Source: Glandiceps talaboti (Eukaryota; Hemichordata; Enteropneusta; Spengelidae). From it: a stretch of DNA of 64,000 nt. Shown here in pieces: positions 25,455 through 35,691 of the stretch. The stretch is taken from positions 21,811,621 to 21,875,620 of the forward strand of contig NC_135559.1 in the NCBI RefSeq assembly GCF_964340395.1. Direction: 5' to 3'. The translations under genes were made by a program, and so were the position numbers. A model generated the notes under the pieces. The model worked only from the letters and a program-made list of their open reading frames with translations. It did no database searches and was not told where the DNA came from. Positions within the stretch are counted from its first letter, which is position 1, and the number at the start of each line of letters is the position of its first letter.

Positions 25455-27200
25455 AATGAATACATGTTTAAGAAATCAACATTTGAAATTACATGTGACT
25501 TTGGAACTTGGTGTTTCAGGTGTCGAAATTCGAACATTCGTTTTTTGAAACGCAATCAAAATCAAACTACGAATAACGTTTCACGTTTCAACGTTTTACT
25601 GGAAAGTTAGGGGACAATTTTTACTCGGACTATTTAAAGTTTCTTTGAAGTTTGCAGTTATCGCCGTGTTTACTTAAAATTATATCAAAGCGAAGATCGA
25701 ATGAAAGCGAAAACAACAAACCAGAGATACCGTCTGAATATGAACATAACATAACATAACATGGTGGACGTCCCAAATGTACAAATAAATTGTTAATTTG
25801 TAATCAATGTCTAGAGTGGGACCTCGTTTCAGGCGCATATTGACTAACTAACACCAGCCATCCAGCCGTACAGTGATGGTTGTGTTTTGTACATAGACAC
25901 GAATTGTTTTTAGGCAGTGAGTTATCGTCTGCGTTATTTTTCGCAATCAAATGTATTTATTGTGATGTCATTCCAACGGTGTTATTCGTTTAAATATGTT
26001 TGTGTTGTGGCCTAGACGGGGTGAAGAGGGGCTCGCTGTTACTCCGTGTAAAATGAAATCAGGTGACTCTGCTTAGACTTCCATATCTACACCTAAACTT
26101 TTGAAATTCCACACACCCAAACATTTAACTAGCTCGAGACCCTTGAGCTATGTAAGGATTGAGACGGCACTTGAAATAGCTAAGACCTGATCAAAACAAT
26201 TGATTATTTTAGAAATACAAAAAGTAATAACAATTGTAATCATAATTTTGAGAATGCAACGAATATTCTGAGCAAAATTTAAGTAAAATCTACCCCTAAA
26301 CTTGGGCAGGTCTTTCAAAATGTATTAAAACCTAGAAAAGGATACCTTAAATTATACTTAAATTTTGCTCAGAATATTCGTTGCTTTCTCAAAATTATGC
26401 TTACAATTTTTATTATTTCGTTTCTAAAATAATCAATTGTTTTGATCAGGTCTTAGCTATTTATCATACGAACTGCCGTTTCAAGCATTACATAGATCAA
26501 GGGTCTTGAGCTCCGTAAGTTTTTGGGTGTGTGGAATGTCTAGAGTTTGGGTTTACCGTTTGGATTTGGAAGTCTCAACAGAGTCAAATGATTTTATTTT
26601 ACACAGAGTTGCACAACCAGCCCCTCCCCACCCCGTCTAGGTCACAACCCAATACATGTAACACCGTCGGAATGACATCACAATAAACACCTTTGATTGA
26701 AAAAATAAAGCCGATGATAACTCACTACCTAAAAACAATTCTTGTCTAATGTACAAAACAACTGTCACTGTATTGATGGATGGATGGCTGGTGTCAGTTA
26801 ATAATGCAATATGCGCCTGAAACGAGGTCACGCTCCAAAGATTTATTACAAATCAACAATTTATTTGTACATGTAGGACGTCCACCATGTTTAATGTTAT
26901 GTTATGTTCATATTCCGATGGTATCTGTTACTTCTTGTTTTCGCTTTCCTTTGATCTTCGCTTTGATATAATTTTCAGTAAACAAACTGTAAACTTCAAA
27001 GAAACTTTAGATAGTACGAGTAAAAGGTGCCCCCTAACTTTCCAGTAAAATGTTGAAACGTGAAACGTTGTTTGTAGTTTGATTTTGATTGCATTTCAAA
27101 AAACGAATTTTCGAATTTCGATATCAGCACCCTAAACACTAACTTCCAAATGTAATTCTAAATGTTGATTTCTTAAACGCGTTTTCATGGTTTTTATTCA
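25455..27200. repeat. Large imperfect palindrome, two arms of about 0.85 kb
   Basis: The left arm (about 25455-26292) reappears inverted at about 26350-27200. Matched landmarks include GAATATTCTGAGCAAAATTT (26263) against AAATTTTGCTCAGAATATTC (26356), GCCTAGACGGGGTG (26009) against CACCCCGTCTAGGTC (26629), and TTAAGAAATCAACATTT (25468) against AAATGTTGATTTCTTAA (27159). The spacer is about 60 bp. Arms differ by scattered substitutions and small indels. Confidence 0.85.
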
Positions 27201-27439
27201 TGAGCATTGACCTTGACGGCTTTCACGTCGTGTTTCAAGTATCTCGTGAAAAATGTACAAATCTCTCCAAAATAACTAAAACCATTGCTCAATAATTATT
27301 TTTGACGATCGGTCTTTTTTGTTTTCACCTCAAAAAATGGATATAATCATCTAAAGGCTGTCTTCGAGACTTGAGAGTTGACCTCAAATGCGTGACATCG
27401 CATCAGTTATGCTTTGAGAAAAAGTGTATTTTGCAAGAA

Positions 27440-27640
27440 CAAAAAGAGTGTTTCTTGTCAACAGATGGGGGGGAGTCGTTGTGTTTTTTTATTTGTCAGA
27501 GGGGGTGGATTGTTTTGTGGATGAATTGCAGGGGGGGTCACTATTTTTAAGTACAACATGAACAAAAAGTCACCGCCCCACCCCCGGCCGTAAAAACTGG
27601 TCGCTCCCGAAACCGAGAAATTGTAGGTACATGTGAGTAA
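27440..27640. repeat. G-rich dispersed repeat remnant
   Basis: Blocks such as GGGGGGAGTCG and GGGGGGGTCACTATTTTTAA followed by C-rich text resemble the G-rich parts at 3990-4090 and 41220-41330. No ORF. Confidence 0.4.
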
Positions 27641-27941
27641 TTTTAGCAATGTAACAAGTAGAAAGTCGTGCCCGGGTAGTGGGGGTTAAACTTAATCAAT
27701 GCCAGTTTGTCAAATACTACACGATCATCTCATTTCTGGTTGTGACATCTACCGCCAAATGGGAAAGAAGTCTATATCAATTTGAGAAATTTTGCGATCA
27801 GCGCAAAAAGACTTCTTTTTAGGTGTTGATGAATCCATAATAAAATAAGGTATTTATAGTAATGAAGTGGTTCTTTTTGTCACTCATTTATTGCTGAACA
27901 TTCTATGCTCAGGCGATGCCATCTCCTGTTGGATATTTACG

Positions 27942-28108
27942 TGCTCCAGTTGTGTTCAAAAGTGAAGGTGTCAGCGTTCAAAGCATGTAACTTGACATAC
28001 TCCAGTTGTGTTCAAAAGTGAAGGTGTCAGCGTTCAAAGCATGTAACTTGACATACTCCAGTTGTGTTCAAAAGTGAAGGTGTCAGCGTTCAAAGCATGT
28101 AACTTGCA
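27942..28108. repeat. 56-bp tandem triplication
   Basis: Three copies begin CTCCAGTTGTGTTCAAAAGT and continue through GAAGGTGTCAGCGTTCAAAG and GCATGTAACTTG. Copies are essentially identical, so the array is young relative to the surrounding old repeat. Confidence 0.92.
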
Positions 28109-28330
28109 AAATTTAACCTGGAGGTGAGGATTCAAGTGTGCAGCTATGGGTAATGGACCTGTTCAACTAAATCGATTTAAGGGCATATGGGGACAGGAGA
28201 ACTGAATTCGATTCGAATCGAAACAGGTTCAGAATTTAGATGGGGACAGGGTTATACAGACAAGGTGGGAAAACAATTATTTTGTGTTTCTAATAACATG
28301 GCCTCTGAAAATAGGGTAGGTAGGTCGGGA

Positions 28331-28425
28331 TTTTATTTTATTTATTTCATTTTATTTCATTTCATTTCATTTTAATTCATTTTATTTCATTTTATTTTAT
28401 TTTATTTAATCTTTACCTTTTTTGA
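28331..28425. repeat. (TTTTATTTCA)-type AT-rich simple repeat
   Basis: Irregular TTTTATTTCA and TTTAT units, with no coding meaning. Confidence 0.85.
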
Positions 28426-28714
28426 TTCTTTTTATTTTTGTAAAATATCACTTTGACCCAAAAACAAACTAAACGTCGGTCAGAATGCCCATTCTGTGAT
28501 AGTTTGATGAAATATGTACAGACATCATTGGGAAAAGAAAACAGACATACATGAAAGTCAAGAAGACAAAGAATTTATTTCTTATTTTTTGTGTTATTTA
28601 CGGTATTTACATGTTTAAAAAAATGTCTAGGGTCGGTGGCTTAAACTAGGGTTGGTTGGATTTAACCACTGTGGTACACTTCATTAGTCATTTGATATTG
28701 GTTTATATACATAT

Positions 28715-29428
28715 TGTTACGAGTCACAAAATAAACATTTAAGATTTGATAATTCCTCTGTTGACAAAAGACACAAGTGATAAGGTCACATTGATTAATG
28801 AGACAGAGCCGGGTCAAGTAATGTTATTCTATCCTAATGAGTAGAGGTCACATGTCATCTTAGAGTGATAAATTGTGTCCCAATTGAATCAACAGCTGTC
28901 TAGCTAGAATTATTTAGCACGGGTCAATAAACTGGCTATTGCTGAATTGAATTAATTATATTAATAAACATTTACTAAATAAGGTTAAGAGAGAATCTTT
29001 TGTTGTAAACAATTTGTTTGTTAACCATATTTGTAATACGGAATGAACGATGTTTTAAATAAAAATGTTGATGACGTATGCGTTTGAAGTAGCTGTGGAA
29101 TTCGCTATTCCGGAGACTAAGTCAGTTGGCGACTGAAGTGAAGAGCGATACCAGCGGGTTCTTGAGAAATTGTGAGCTGAGCTGAAATTACTTGAAAGAA
29201 CTTTGACAATTAACTGTAATTGACTGGAACTGAGGCGAATAGCTCCCTATGCTGCAAATCGTATAAGTCATTCAACACAAAAGTAATATTTGTGTCCTTG
29301 TGAGTTTCTTCTTTTTACAGAGCACTGTTTCGTGAAATCGGTACCTCTCAGATTGCTATCCGGGCGAGTCCAAAGTTTACCGCTGAACACGGGTTAACGT
29401 TGCAGCTACCAAATTCAGCGTCGTAACA
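28715..29428 (+). repeat. 5' LTR
   Basis: Starts TGTTACGA and ends TCGTAACA, an 8-bp perfect inverted terminal pair with the canonical TG...CA. AATAAA words occur in the LTR (for example near 28730 and 28928). It would supply the promoter for the genomic transcript; I do not fix a TATA or initiation site. Confidence 0.97.
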
Positions 29429-29429
29429 C

Positions 29430-29449
29430 TGGTGTAAAATCCGGGCTGG
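29430..29449 (+). promoter_or_regulatory. Putative primer-binding site
   Basis: TGGTGTAAAATCCGGG begins two bases after the 5' LTR. TGG is the complement of a tRNA 3' CCA end, and the position is right for minus-strand priming. The tRNA species is not identified. Confidence 0.6.
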
Positions 29450-29519
29450 ACAGTGCTATTCAAAGAATCAACAGGTAAAAAAGTACAATCGCAAACGTAA
29501 GTACTTTATAAGACATTAT

Positions 29520-30761
29520 ATGCTACTACGATCGGGCCGTATACTGAGACAGCCAGACATACCACAAATTCCTCTTGCACAAATGGCAAACTTGGAGAAC
29601 AATTTACAGATTGATCAAGACATAATACCAATTGTACCAATTGATCACAACCTACAACCAAATATTCCAATTGCACAAAATTTGGAACAAAATAATCAAG
29701 CTGACCCTATTCATAACATTCAAAATCTAATACAAGATGTGAATAACAGAATAGAAAGAGTCCAGATAAGTGATGAGAAACCGCCTTACTATTATGGCAA
29801 AGAAGATGAATCACCAGAACGATGGTTGAATAAATTTGATGCATTTGCTGTATTAAAGAACTTAAATGACGATCAAAAAGTTCAATACTTTATATTATTG
29901 ATAAGAGATGTTGCTGAAAGATGGTATGTAGACTTGGACGAAAATCAGGCACAAAATTGGAATGAATTGCGGCCTTTATTTATTGCAAGATTTCATCGTA
30001 TTCAACCAAGATGGCTCGTTGATCAGCAATTAAGTTTGATAAAGCAACGACAAAATGAATCTGTGGATGACTATTCCAGCCGATTACGGGAAAAATGTGC
30101 TAAAGCAATGCGCACGGCCCCAGAAATTTTAAGTTTATTTTTACAGGGTTTGCGTCATGAAATCAAGATAGCAACTTTATCCCGGGAACCAAATGACTTT
30201 GAAAATGCGTTTTCAGCAGCCAAGACAGCAGAAATCATATCTCAACTACCAAACCACGACAGCCAGCTGACATCCAGAAACACAACTTTGAAGTTGCCCA
30301 AGAACAGGATTGATCAAGAATTGCATGACGACATGGTGGAGCTCACTACACAATTACGACAAAAAAATGAATTGCTCACTCGTCGAAATGAAGAATTGCA
30401 ACAACAGGTACAGTCTCAAACATTTTCTGACAATCGGGTGGGATATTACCCTCAGACACAAAGAAATCTTCAATTTCGTCAAAATCAGGGCAATTATTTT
30501 GCAGTAGGCCGGCCAAATTTCAATACAAACAGGCCTATGTATGACCGTCAAAATAATTTTGATAAAAATCGCCCAAGATATGGCGGAAGAGAAATTATGT
30601 CTGGCAGACAAATATGTAGAAATTGTAATCGTTCAGGTCATATGGCCCCATCCTGCCCAGAAAGAAATAACAGAGGTTGTTATTCATGTGGTCAAATAGG
30701 TCACATAGCTAGAAATTGTCCAAGACCTACCTATAGTCGTTTTTATTCAAAAAACGATTAA
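29520..30761 (+). CDS. gag: Gag polyprotein of the LTR retroelement
   Basis: 413 residues. The centre (about 80-235) matches the Ty3/gypsy Gag (retrotransposon gag) pattern: PPYYYGKEDESPERWLNKF, a helix-rich capsid-like part with AERWY, FIARF and the downstream QRQNESVDDYSSRLREK segment. The C-terminus carries two CCHC zinc knuckles, C-R-N-C-N-R-S-G-H-M-A-P-S-C and C-Y-S-C-G-Q-I-G-H-I-A-R-N-C, which bind genomic RNA. Between them and the capsid lies a Gln/Asn/Arg-rich linker. The start is the first ATG after the LTR, 91 bp downstream. It would assemble the particle that encloses the RNA. The frame ends at TAA immediately after a slippery heptamer leading into pol. Confidence 0.95.
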   Translation: MLLRSGRILRQPDIPQIPLAQMANLENNLQIDQDIIPIVPIDHNLQPNIPIAQNLEQNNQADPIHNIQNLIQDVNNRIERVQISDEKPPYYYGKEDESPERWLNKFDAFAVLKNLNDDQKVQYFILLIRDVAERWYVDLDENQAQNWNELRPLFIARFHRIQPRWLVDQQLSLIKQRQNESVDDYSSRLREKCAKAMRTAPEILSLFLQGLRHEIKIATLSREPNDFENAFSAAKTAEIISQLPNHDSQLTSRNTTLKLPKNRIDQELHDDMVELTTQLRQKNELLTRRNEELQQQVQSQTFSDNRVGYYPQTQRNLQFRQNQGNYFAVGRPNFNTNRPMYDRQNNFDKNRPRYGGREIMSGRQICRNCNRSGHMAPSCPERNNRGCYSCGQIGHIARNCPRPTYSRFYSKND

Positions 30762-33700
30762 GGAGTGTGAGAAATATCAAATCCAAAGAGCCTAATATGT
30801 CTCACACGCCCAAATTAAATTCTGTAAAATCTGCTGATTTAAAGGTACAATCTAACAATTTGATCACTATTAAAATTTTCAATACTGCAATTTCGGCTTT
30901 GATCGACTCTGGAGCTACAATAAACGTAGTTTCCACAAAACTATTTGAAAAAATTCCACAGCTAAAAAAGTTCAAAATTAAAAGACCTAAATACAAATGT
31001 ATAGAATTACCAAACAATCAGCAGATTCCTATTCAAGGCTATGTAAAAATTCCAATACGTATTGAAAATCAACTAATCAATGTTCCAGTGCATTTGGTTA
31101 AGGACATAGATAGAGATTTGATCTTAGGAATGGAATTTTTAGAGCAGCACAAAGCAATAATTGATTTTGCACACAAGAAATTATTCATCCATGCCAATGC
31201 AGTCTTGAGACCAGCTAAAAAATATGTCATACCCCCTAGGTGTGAATGCATAATTTCGGCTAAGCTAAGGGGCTCATTTCCGAATGGACTAATAGGAACC
31301 ACTACCAACATGACGTCACTACATTACTTAGGCATTCAAGTTGCACGAGTATTAGCATCTACTTATGAGGGTTCAGTTCCAATCAGGTTGATCAACACAT
31401 CTAACAATGAGGCCATATTAGGTAGGCATATTCGATTGGGCACTTTCAGACCACTCCCAGACGGAACCACTTTACATGACTTTGACATGACGGACAGATA
31501 TTTAAATAATAAGACACACCCTTCTCAGACAAATCCCTCTTTAGAACGGGAAGAATTTCATTCATTATTTGACTTCACTGGGCAATGCTCTAACTTGACA
31601 AATAGCCAAATTAATGACTTACAAGAAGTACTATGGAGGAATAGGCGAGCATTCGTAGACAATTCAAATACTTTGGGTTATTGTGATATTATTAAACATA
31701 CTATTGATTTAGAACCTAATGCCAAAGTGAAACCAAAGGCACCCTATAGAGTATCCCCTGACAAGCGTGAGGAAATTTCGAGACAAATAAATGACCTTTT
31801 AAGACAAAATATAATTCGACGTAGCAAATCCCCATTTAGTGCACCTGTACTTTTGGTCAAAAAACCTTCAGGCTCATGGCGTCTTGTGATTGACTATCGT
31901 GAATTAAATAAGGTGACAATAATTTACAATCATCCGCTCCCAAATATTTCAGATAGTTTAGAAATGATCGGGGCCCAAAGTCCCAAATATTTTTCTACAC
32001 TTGATATGACTAGTGGATTTTGGCAAATTGCCCTTGATGAAAAAGATTCACTTAAGACGGCATTCGTTACTCATGATGGAAAGTTTGAGTTCAAGACACT
32101 TCCACAAGGATTATGTAACTCAAGTAGTAGCTTTCAACGCAGTTTAGAATTTATTTTAAATCAATTACAATATAAAATATGCATATGTTATATAGACGAT
32201 ATATTAATATATGCAACAACGTTTCGACAACACCTTCAAAACCTTGACATTGTTCTAGGTAGGTTAATAAATGCAAATTTGAAATTAAGCCCGCGAAAAT
32301 GTATATTTGGAAAAAGGGAAGTTAAATTCCTAGGTCATATCTTGAACGAAAATGGCATCTCAACTGACCCAAAAAAGGTCGACGCAATATTAAAATTTCC
32401 CGTACCAACGAAAGTATCACAACTTCAATCGTTCTTAGGTTGCGCAGGATATTACAGACGATTTATTCATAACTATTCAAAAATAGCAAATCCTCTACAC
32501 AAATTGCTTGCAAAGAGTGCAAAATTCATATGGACTAATGACTGTCAACAGGCTTTTGATACGTTAAAAAAGGCGTTGACATCAAAACCAATATTGGCGT
32601 TCCCACGTTTTAATGAGGAATTTCTATTATATACGGACGCGTCAGCATACAGTGTAGGATTCATTTTAGCCCAAGTTCAAGATGGCATAGAAAGAGTCAT
32701 TTCTTATGGTGGTCGTACTCTAAATCCAGCACAACGAAATTACACCTGTACAGAACGTGAAGGTCTCGCGGTAATACATGCATTAACACAATGTGATATT
32801 TACTTGAGAGGAAACAAATTCACAATCATTACAGATCATGCAAATTTGATCTACCTATTCAAAATGAAAACTCCAAGCGGCAGGCTAGCCAGGTGGGTAC
32901 TCAAAGTACAAGGTTACAATTACGACATTCTTTTCAGACCTGGAGCAAAAATTCCACATGCGGACAGTTTGTCGCGCCGCGAATATCCACCTGAAAAATA
33001 TCAAAACTCCGAAATTACACCGACAGACACCGACAATACTAATTCAGATGACATAAATTATACACACAATCAGTCACAGCTAACTATGAATGAAATTTCT
33101 AACATTCCAGAGATAGCCAATTTACAACTCAACACGCAAGAAGATATCCTTACAGACATCAGACATCTATACGACTCGTCTGAAACTGATATCATGACTG
33201 ACCAGCTGTGTAATGCATCCACTCAATCAATCGACTCCAATGACACACTAACCGATCATAGTGAGATTGATAATACACATACTGGCATTAATAAACTCTA
33301 CAATTTACAACGTCAGGACAAACACTTATTACCAATGATTAATTATTTAACCAATGATGGCGAGTTACCTTCAGACTCGAAGCATGCACAGAAGATAATA
33401 CAAAGCAGTGACAATTTTACCATTTTGAATGGTATATTATATCATTACTGGTCCCCTACAGGTAAGTCAGCTAAAGCTCATAACTGTATTCGACAGTTAG
33501 TAATTCCGAAATCCTTACAACTATACATATTAAGGAGGGTTCATGATGACGTCACAGCAGGACACTTGGGTACCTCACGAACGTTACAGGCTATCAGATT
33601 ACGTTATTATTGGGACACCTTAATCAAAGACGTGACAGTTTACGTGGCATCCTGTGTCTTCTGTCACTCACGGAAACGAGGTATTCGATATCGTCAAAAA

Positions 33701-35128
33701 TTACTTCCTATACCAGTAAATGGTTTATTTGATAAGATAGGAATTGATTTTGTGGGAAAGTTGCCCACTACAAAATCTGGAAATAGTTATATTTTGGTAA
33801 TCACAGAATACCTTACCAAATTTTGTTGGGCTTTCCCAACAGCAAATTGCAAAGCCGAAACAGTTTCTCGAATATTGTTCGAACACATCTTCTGTCAATT
33901 TGGATTTCCAAATTCATTGTTGTCAGACCAAGGTTCTTCCTTTATGTCTCAAATTGTAACGGAATTATGTCGATATTTTGATGTTATTAAACAACGCAGC
34001 TCACCTTATATGCCTACTACGAACGGAAGTGTGGAATGCTTAAACAAATCAATAATAAATATGCTTAGCATATATGTAAACTGTCAAAGTTCAGACTGGG
34101 ACACATATCTCCAATCTGTTCTATTTGCATATAGGGCAACCCCCCATGAAGCAACTGGAATCACACCATTCTGTGCCCTATTTGGCACAGAACCACGATT
34201 ACCAGTTGATGCTGAAATTTTGCCAAGATTGGGTAAATCACGCAATATTCAGTATCATTTAGATGAATTAGCTCATGCTAGAAATCTTGCAATATCACTC
34301 GCAAAACAAAATATCCAGAAAGCTCAACACAAAATGAAAACATATTTTGATGCAAAAAAAGCACATGATCACAGATTCAAAGTGGGTGATGTCGTATATC
34401 TACATCACCCAGCAGTCAAATTGGGTCGAACACCTAAATTTCACCACCCTTTTCGTGGGCCATTTCGTATAATCGAACAAGTTTCACCAGTAAATTTCAA
34501 GTTGGAATACATAACAGGTGATAAGAAATATCCTAAGCTAATCCATGCAAATCGTTTAAAGCATGCACGCTTAAGACCTCCACAATTCCTAAGTGACAAC
34601 AATAATGCAACTACACTAACAGCCAGCGAAGCTCCTCTCAGGGATAATAGCAACTCTGCCACTAACAACAATAATATCACATCAAACACTGATAAAAATA
34701 ATAGAAGACAAACAACTATGACGGACTACCACATGAACTCAGAAACTGAATATTATTCGTGTTCGGAAACAACTTCAAATCAACACACCAACAGTCCTAG
34801 AGGACAATCGTGGAGAAAAAATATCCGCAATAGAGCTGAGTTAAGACGGGAAAAACGGTATACCCACCAAAATCAGACTGATGACAGTTCTGATGCAATT
34901 ACAAATACATTAACCGCTGAAAATGATCAAACGTTTTATAACGTTCAAAAAATCATCCGTGGTAGGTACAAAAATGGTAAACTACAGTATTTAATTAAAT
35001 GGGAAGGTTATTCATCAGAGTTTAATAGTTGGGAACCTGTTGAAAACTTGAATCAATTAGCACTAAACATTCTCAAGGACCATCCTGTTTTTATATCAGG
35101 TTCACGAACTTATAAACGTCATCTTTAA
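30737..35128 (+). CDS. pol: Pol polyprotein (PR-RT-RH-IN-chromodomain)
   Basis: The open frame runs from 30737; with no ATG at the head, it is probably expressed by the -1 frameshift. Counting residues from 30767: aspartic protease with ALIDSGA (D about 47); RT with VIDYRELN (about 373), LDMTSGFWQI and the catalytic YIDD (about 475); RNase H with LLYTDAS (about 620); integrase zinc region H...H...C-x2-C ending CVFCHS (about 925-965); and the DDE catalytic triad in GIDFVG (about 993), LSDQGS (about 1053) and GSVECL (about 1089). A C-terminal chromodomain (about 1389-1438) has YLIKWEGYSSEFNSWEPVENL, which suggests targeting to modified histone tails. All key residues are intact and there is no internal stop. 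It provides maturation, cDNA synthesis and integration. Length of about 1,450 residues is normal for a chromodomain-bearing element. Confidence 0.96.
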   Translation, partial: SFLFKKRLRSVRNIKSKEPNMSHTPKLNSVKSADLKVQSNNLITIKIFNTAISALIDSGATINVVSTKLFEKIPQLKKFKIKRPKYKCIELPNNQQIPIQGYVKIPIRIENQLINVPVHLVKDIDRDLILGMEFLEQHKAIIDFAHKKLFIHANAVLRPAKKYVIPPRCECIISAKLRGSFPNGLIGTTTNMTSLHYLGIQVARVLASTYEGSVPIRLINTSNNEAILGRHIRLGTFRPLPDGTTLHDFDMTDRYLNNKTHPSQTNPSLEREEFHSLFDFTGQCSNLTNSQINDLQEVLWRNRRAFVDNSNTLGYCDIIKHTIDLEPNAKVKPKAPYRVSPDKREEISRQINDLLRQNIIRRSKSPFSAPVLLVKKPSGSWRLVIDYRELNKVTIIYNHPLPNISDSLEMIGAQSPKYFSTLDMTSGFWQIALDEKDSLKTAFVTHDGKFEFKTLPQGLCNSSSSFQRSLEFILNQLQYKICICYIDDILIYATTFRQHLQNLDIVLGRLINANLKLSPRKCIFGKREVKFLGHILNENGISTDPKKVDAILKFPVPTKVSQLQSFLGCAGYYRRFIHNYSKIANPLHKLLAKSAKFIWTNDCQQAFDTLKKALTSKPILAFPRFNEEFLLYTDASAYSVGFILAQVQDGIERVISYGGRTLNPAQRNYTCTEREGLAVIHALTQCDIYLRGNKFTIITDHANLIYLFKMKTPSGRLARWVLKVQGYNYDILFRPGAKIPHADSLSRREYPPEKYQNSEITPTDTDNTNSDDINYTHNQSQLTMNEISNIPEIANLQLNTQEDILTDIRHLYDSSETDIMTDQLCNASTQSIDSNDTLTDHSEIDNTHTGINKLYNLQRQDKHLLPMINYLTNDGELPSDSKHAQKIIQSSDNFTILNGILYHYWSPTGKSAKAHNCIRQLVIPKSLQLYILRRVHDDVTAGHLGTSRTLQAIRLRYYWDTLIKDVTVYVASCVFCHSRKRGIRYRQKLLPIPVNGLFDKIGIDFVGKLPTTKSGNSYILVITEYLTKFCWAFPTANCKAETVSRILFEHIFCQFGFPNSLLSDQGSSFMSQIVTELCRYFDVIKQRSSPYMPTTNGSVECLNKSIINMLSIYVNCQSSDWDTYLQSVLFAYRATPHEATGITPFCALFGTEPRLPVDAEILPRLGKSRNIQYHLDELAHARNLAISLAKQNIQKAQHKMKTYFDAKKAHDHRFKVGDVVYLHHPAVKLGRTPKFHHPFRGPFRIIEQVSPVNFKLEYITGDKKYPKLIHANRLKHARLRPPQFLSDNNNATTLTASEAPLRDNSNSATNNNNITSNTDKNNRRQTTMTDYHMNSETEYYSCSETTSNQHTNSPRGQSWRKNIRNRAELRREKRYTHQNQTDDSSDAITNTLTAENDQTFYNVQKIIRGRYKNGKLQYLIKWEGYSSEFNSWEPVENLNQLALNILKDHPVFISGSRTYKRHL
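30749..30755 (+). promoter_or_regulatory. -1 ribosomal frameshift site A AAA AAC
   Basis: In the gag frame the last sense codons are read as A|AAA|AAC, the canonical X XXY YYZ slippery heptamer. The pol frame is exactly -1 relative to gag and is open from 30737, so a slip here fuses Gag to Pol just before the gag TAA (30759). A downstream pseudoknot or stem was not demonstrated. Confidence 0.75.
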
Positions 35129-35691
35129 GTATACACTTAAGGTCACTCAAAGACAATGACACAGTAAACCACCTGTTTGATCACTGCAATCCTTTACAAC
35201 AAATATTACCATATAGCATGTATAAATTTCTTATATTTGGTCATCAAATATCAAAAAATGTTTACCGTATGAGTCAATCACATTATTTAAAGTTCATGTT
35301 TAAGAGTGGTCATTTAGAAAACCCTCATGATTGATTCTGCAAGTTATACCTAATAAGGAATTAGATATAAATACAGCTGTGATTGTGTGAATAATTGAAC
35401 AGTCTGGCCAGACGATGTGTGTTAGGGGCCACAAGGGTACTTCTTAAGTGACCACTCAAAAAACAACTAGTTTTAATCACAAGAAATAGGTCCTCCAATT
35501 GTACTTTCTCATTTGTCACTGGTGTCACAAAACAATGTCACATTTCATTACCATATTGGGCTACAAATTTTTGACTAATGTACGGTAAATATTTTATACA
35601 TGTCACTAGTGTTCCAACTTGCAATGCACTTCCATTTCGATAACATTACTTTGAATGAACACTTCCTGTTTAAATATACTGAGGTTTCAAA
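35129..35691 (+). other. Non-coding spacer between pol and ORF3
   Basis: About 560 bp with stops in all forward frames. It may hold splice acceptors or a leader for subgenomic expression of ORF3 and env; none can be assigned with certainty. Confidence 0.5.

Larger units (their letters stand above)
24813..28249. mobile_element. Old repeat with CCCTGTCCCCAT inverted ends
   Basis: The left end reads CCCTGTCCCCATATGAATCG; the right end, read on the other strand, is CCCTGTCCCCATCTAAAT, followed on both sides by TCGATTCGAATCGA-like text. The centre holds the long palindrome (25455-27200) and a 56-bp triplication (27942-28108). Short translated fragments at 25160-25260 (AMPRSIW, then KFRM after stops) faintly recall the N-terminal part of PIF/Harbinger transposases. 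That similarity is weak, and the flanks do not show a clear 3-bp duplication. I am confident about the inverted ends but not about the superfamily. Confidence 0.45.

Noticed and set aside
30802-31311. Minus-strand ORFs within pol and env
   Set aside because: They are shadows of well-supported plus-strand coding sequence.
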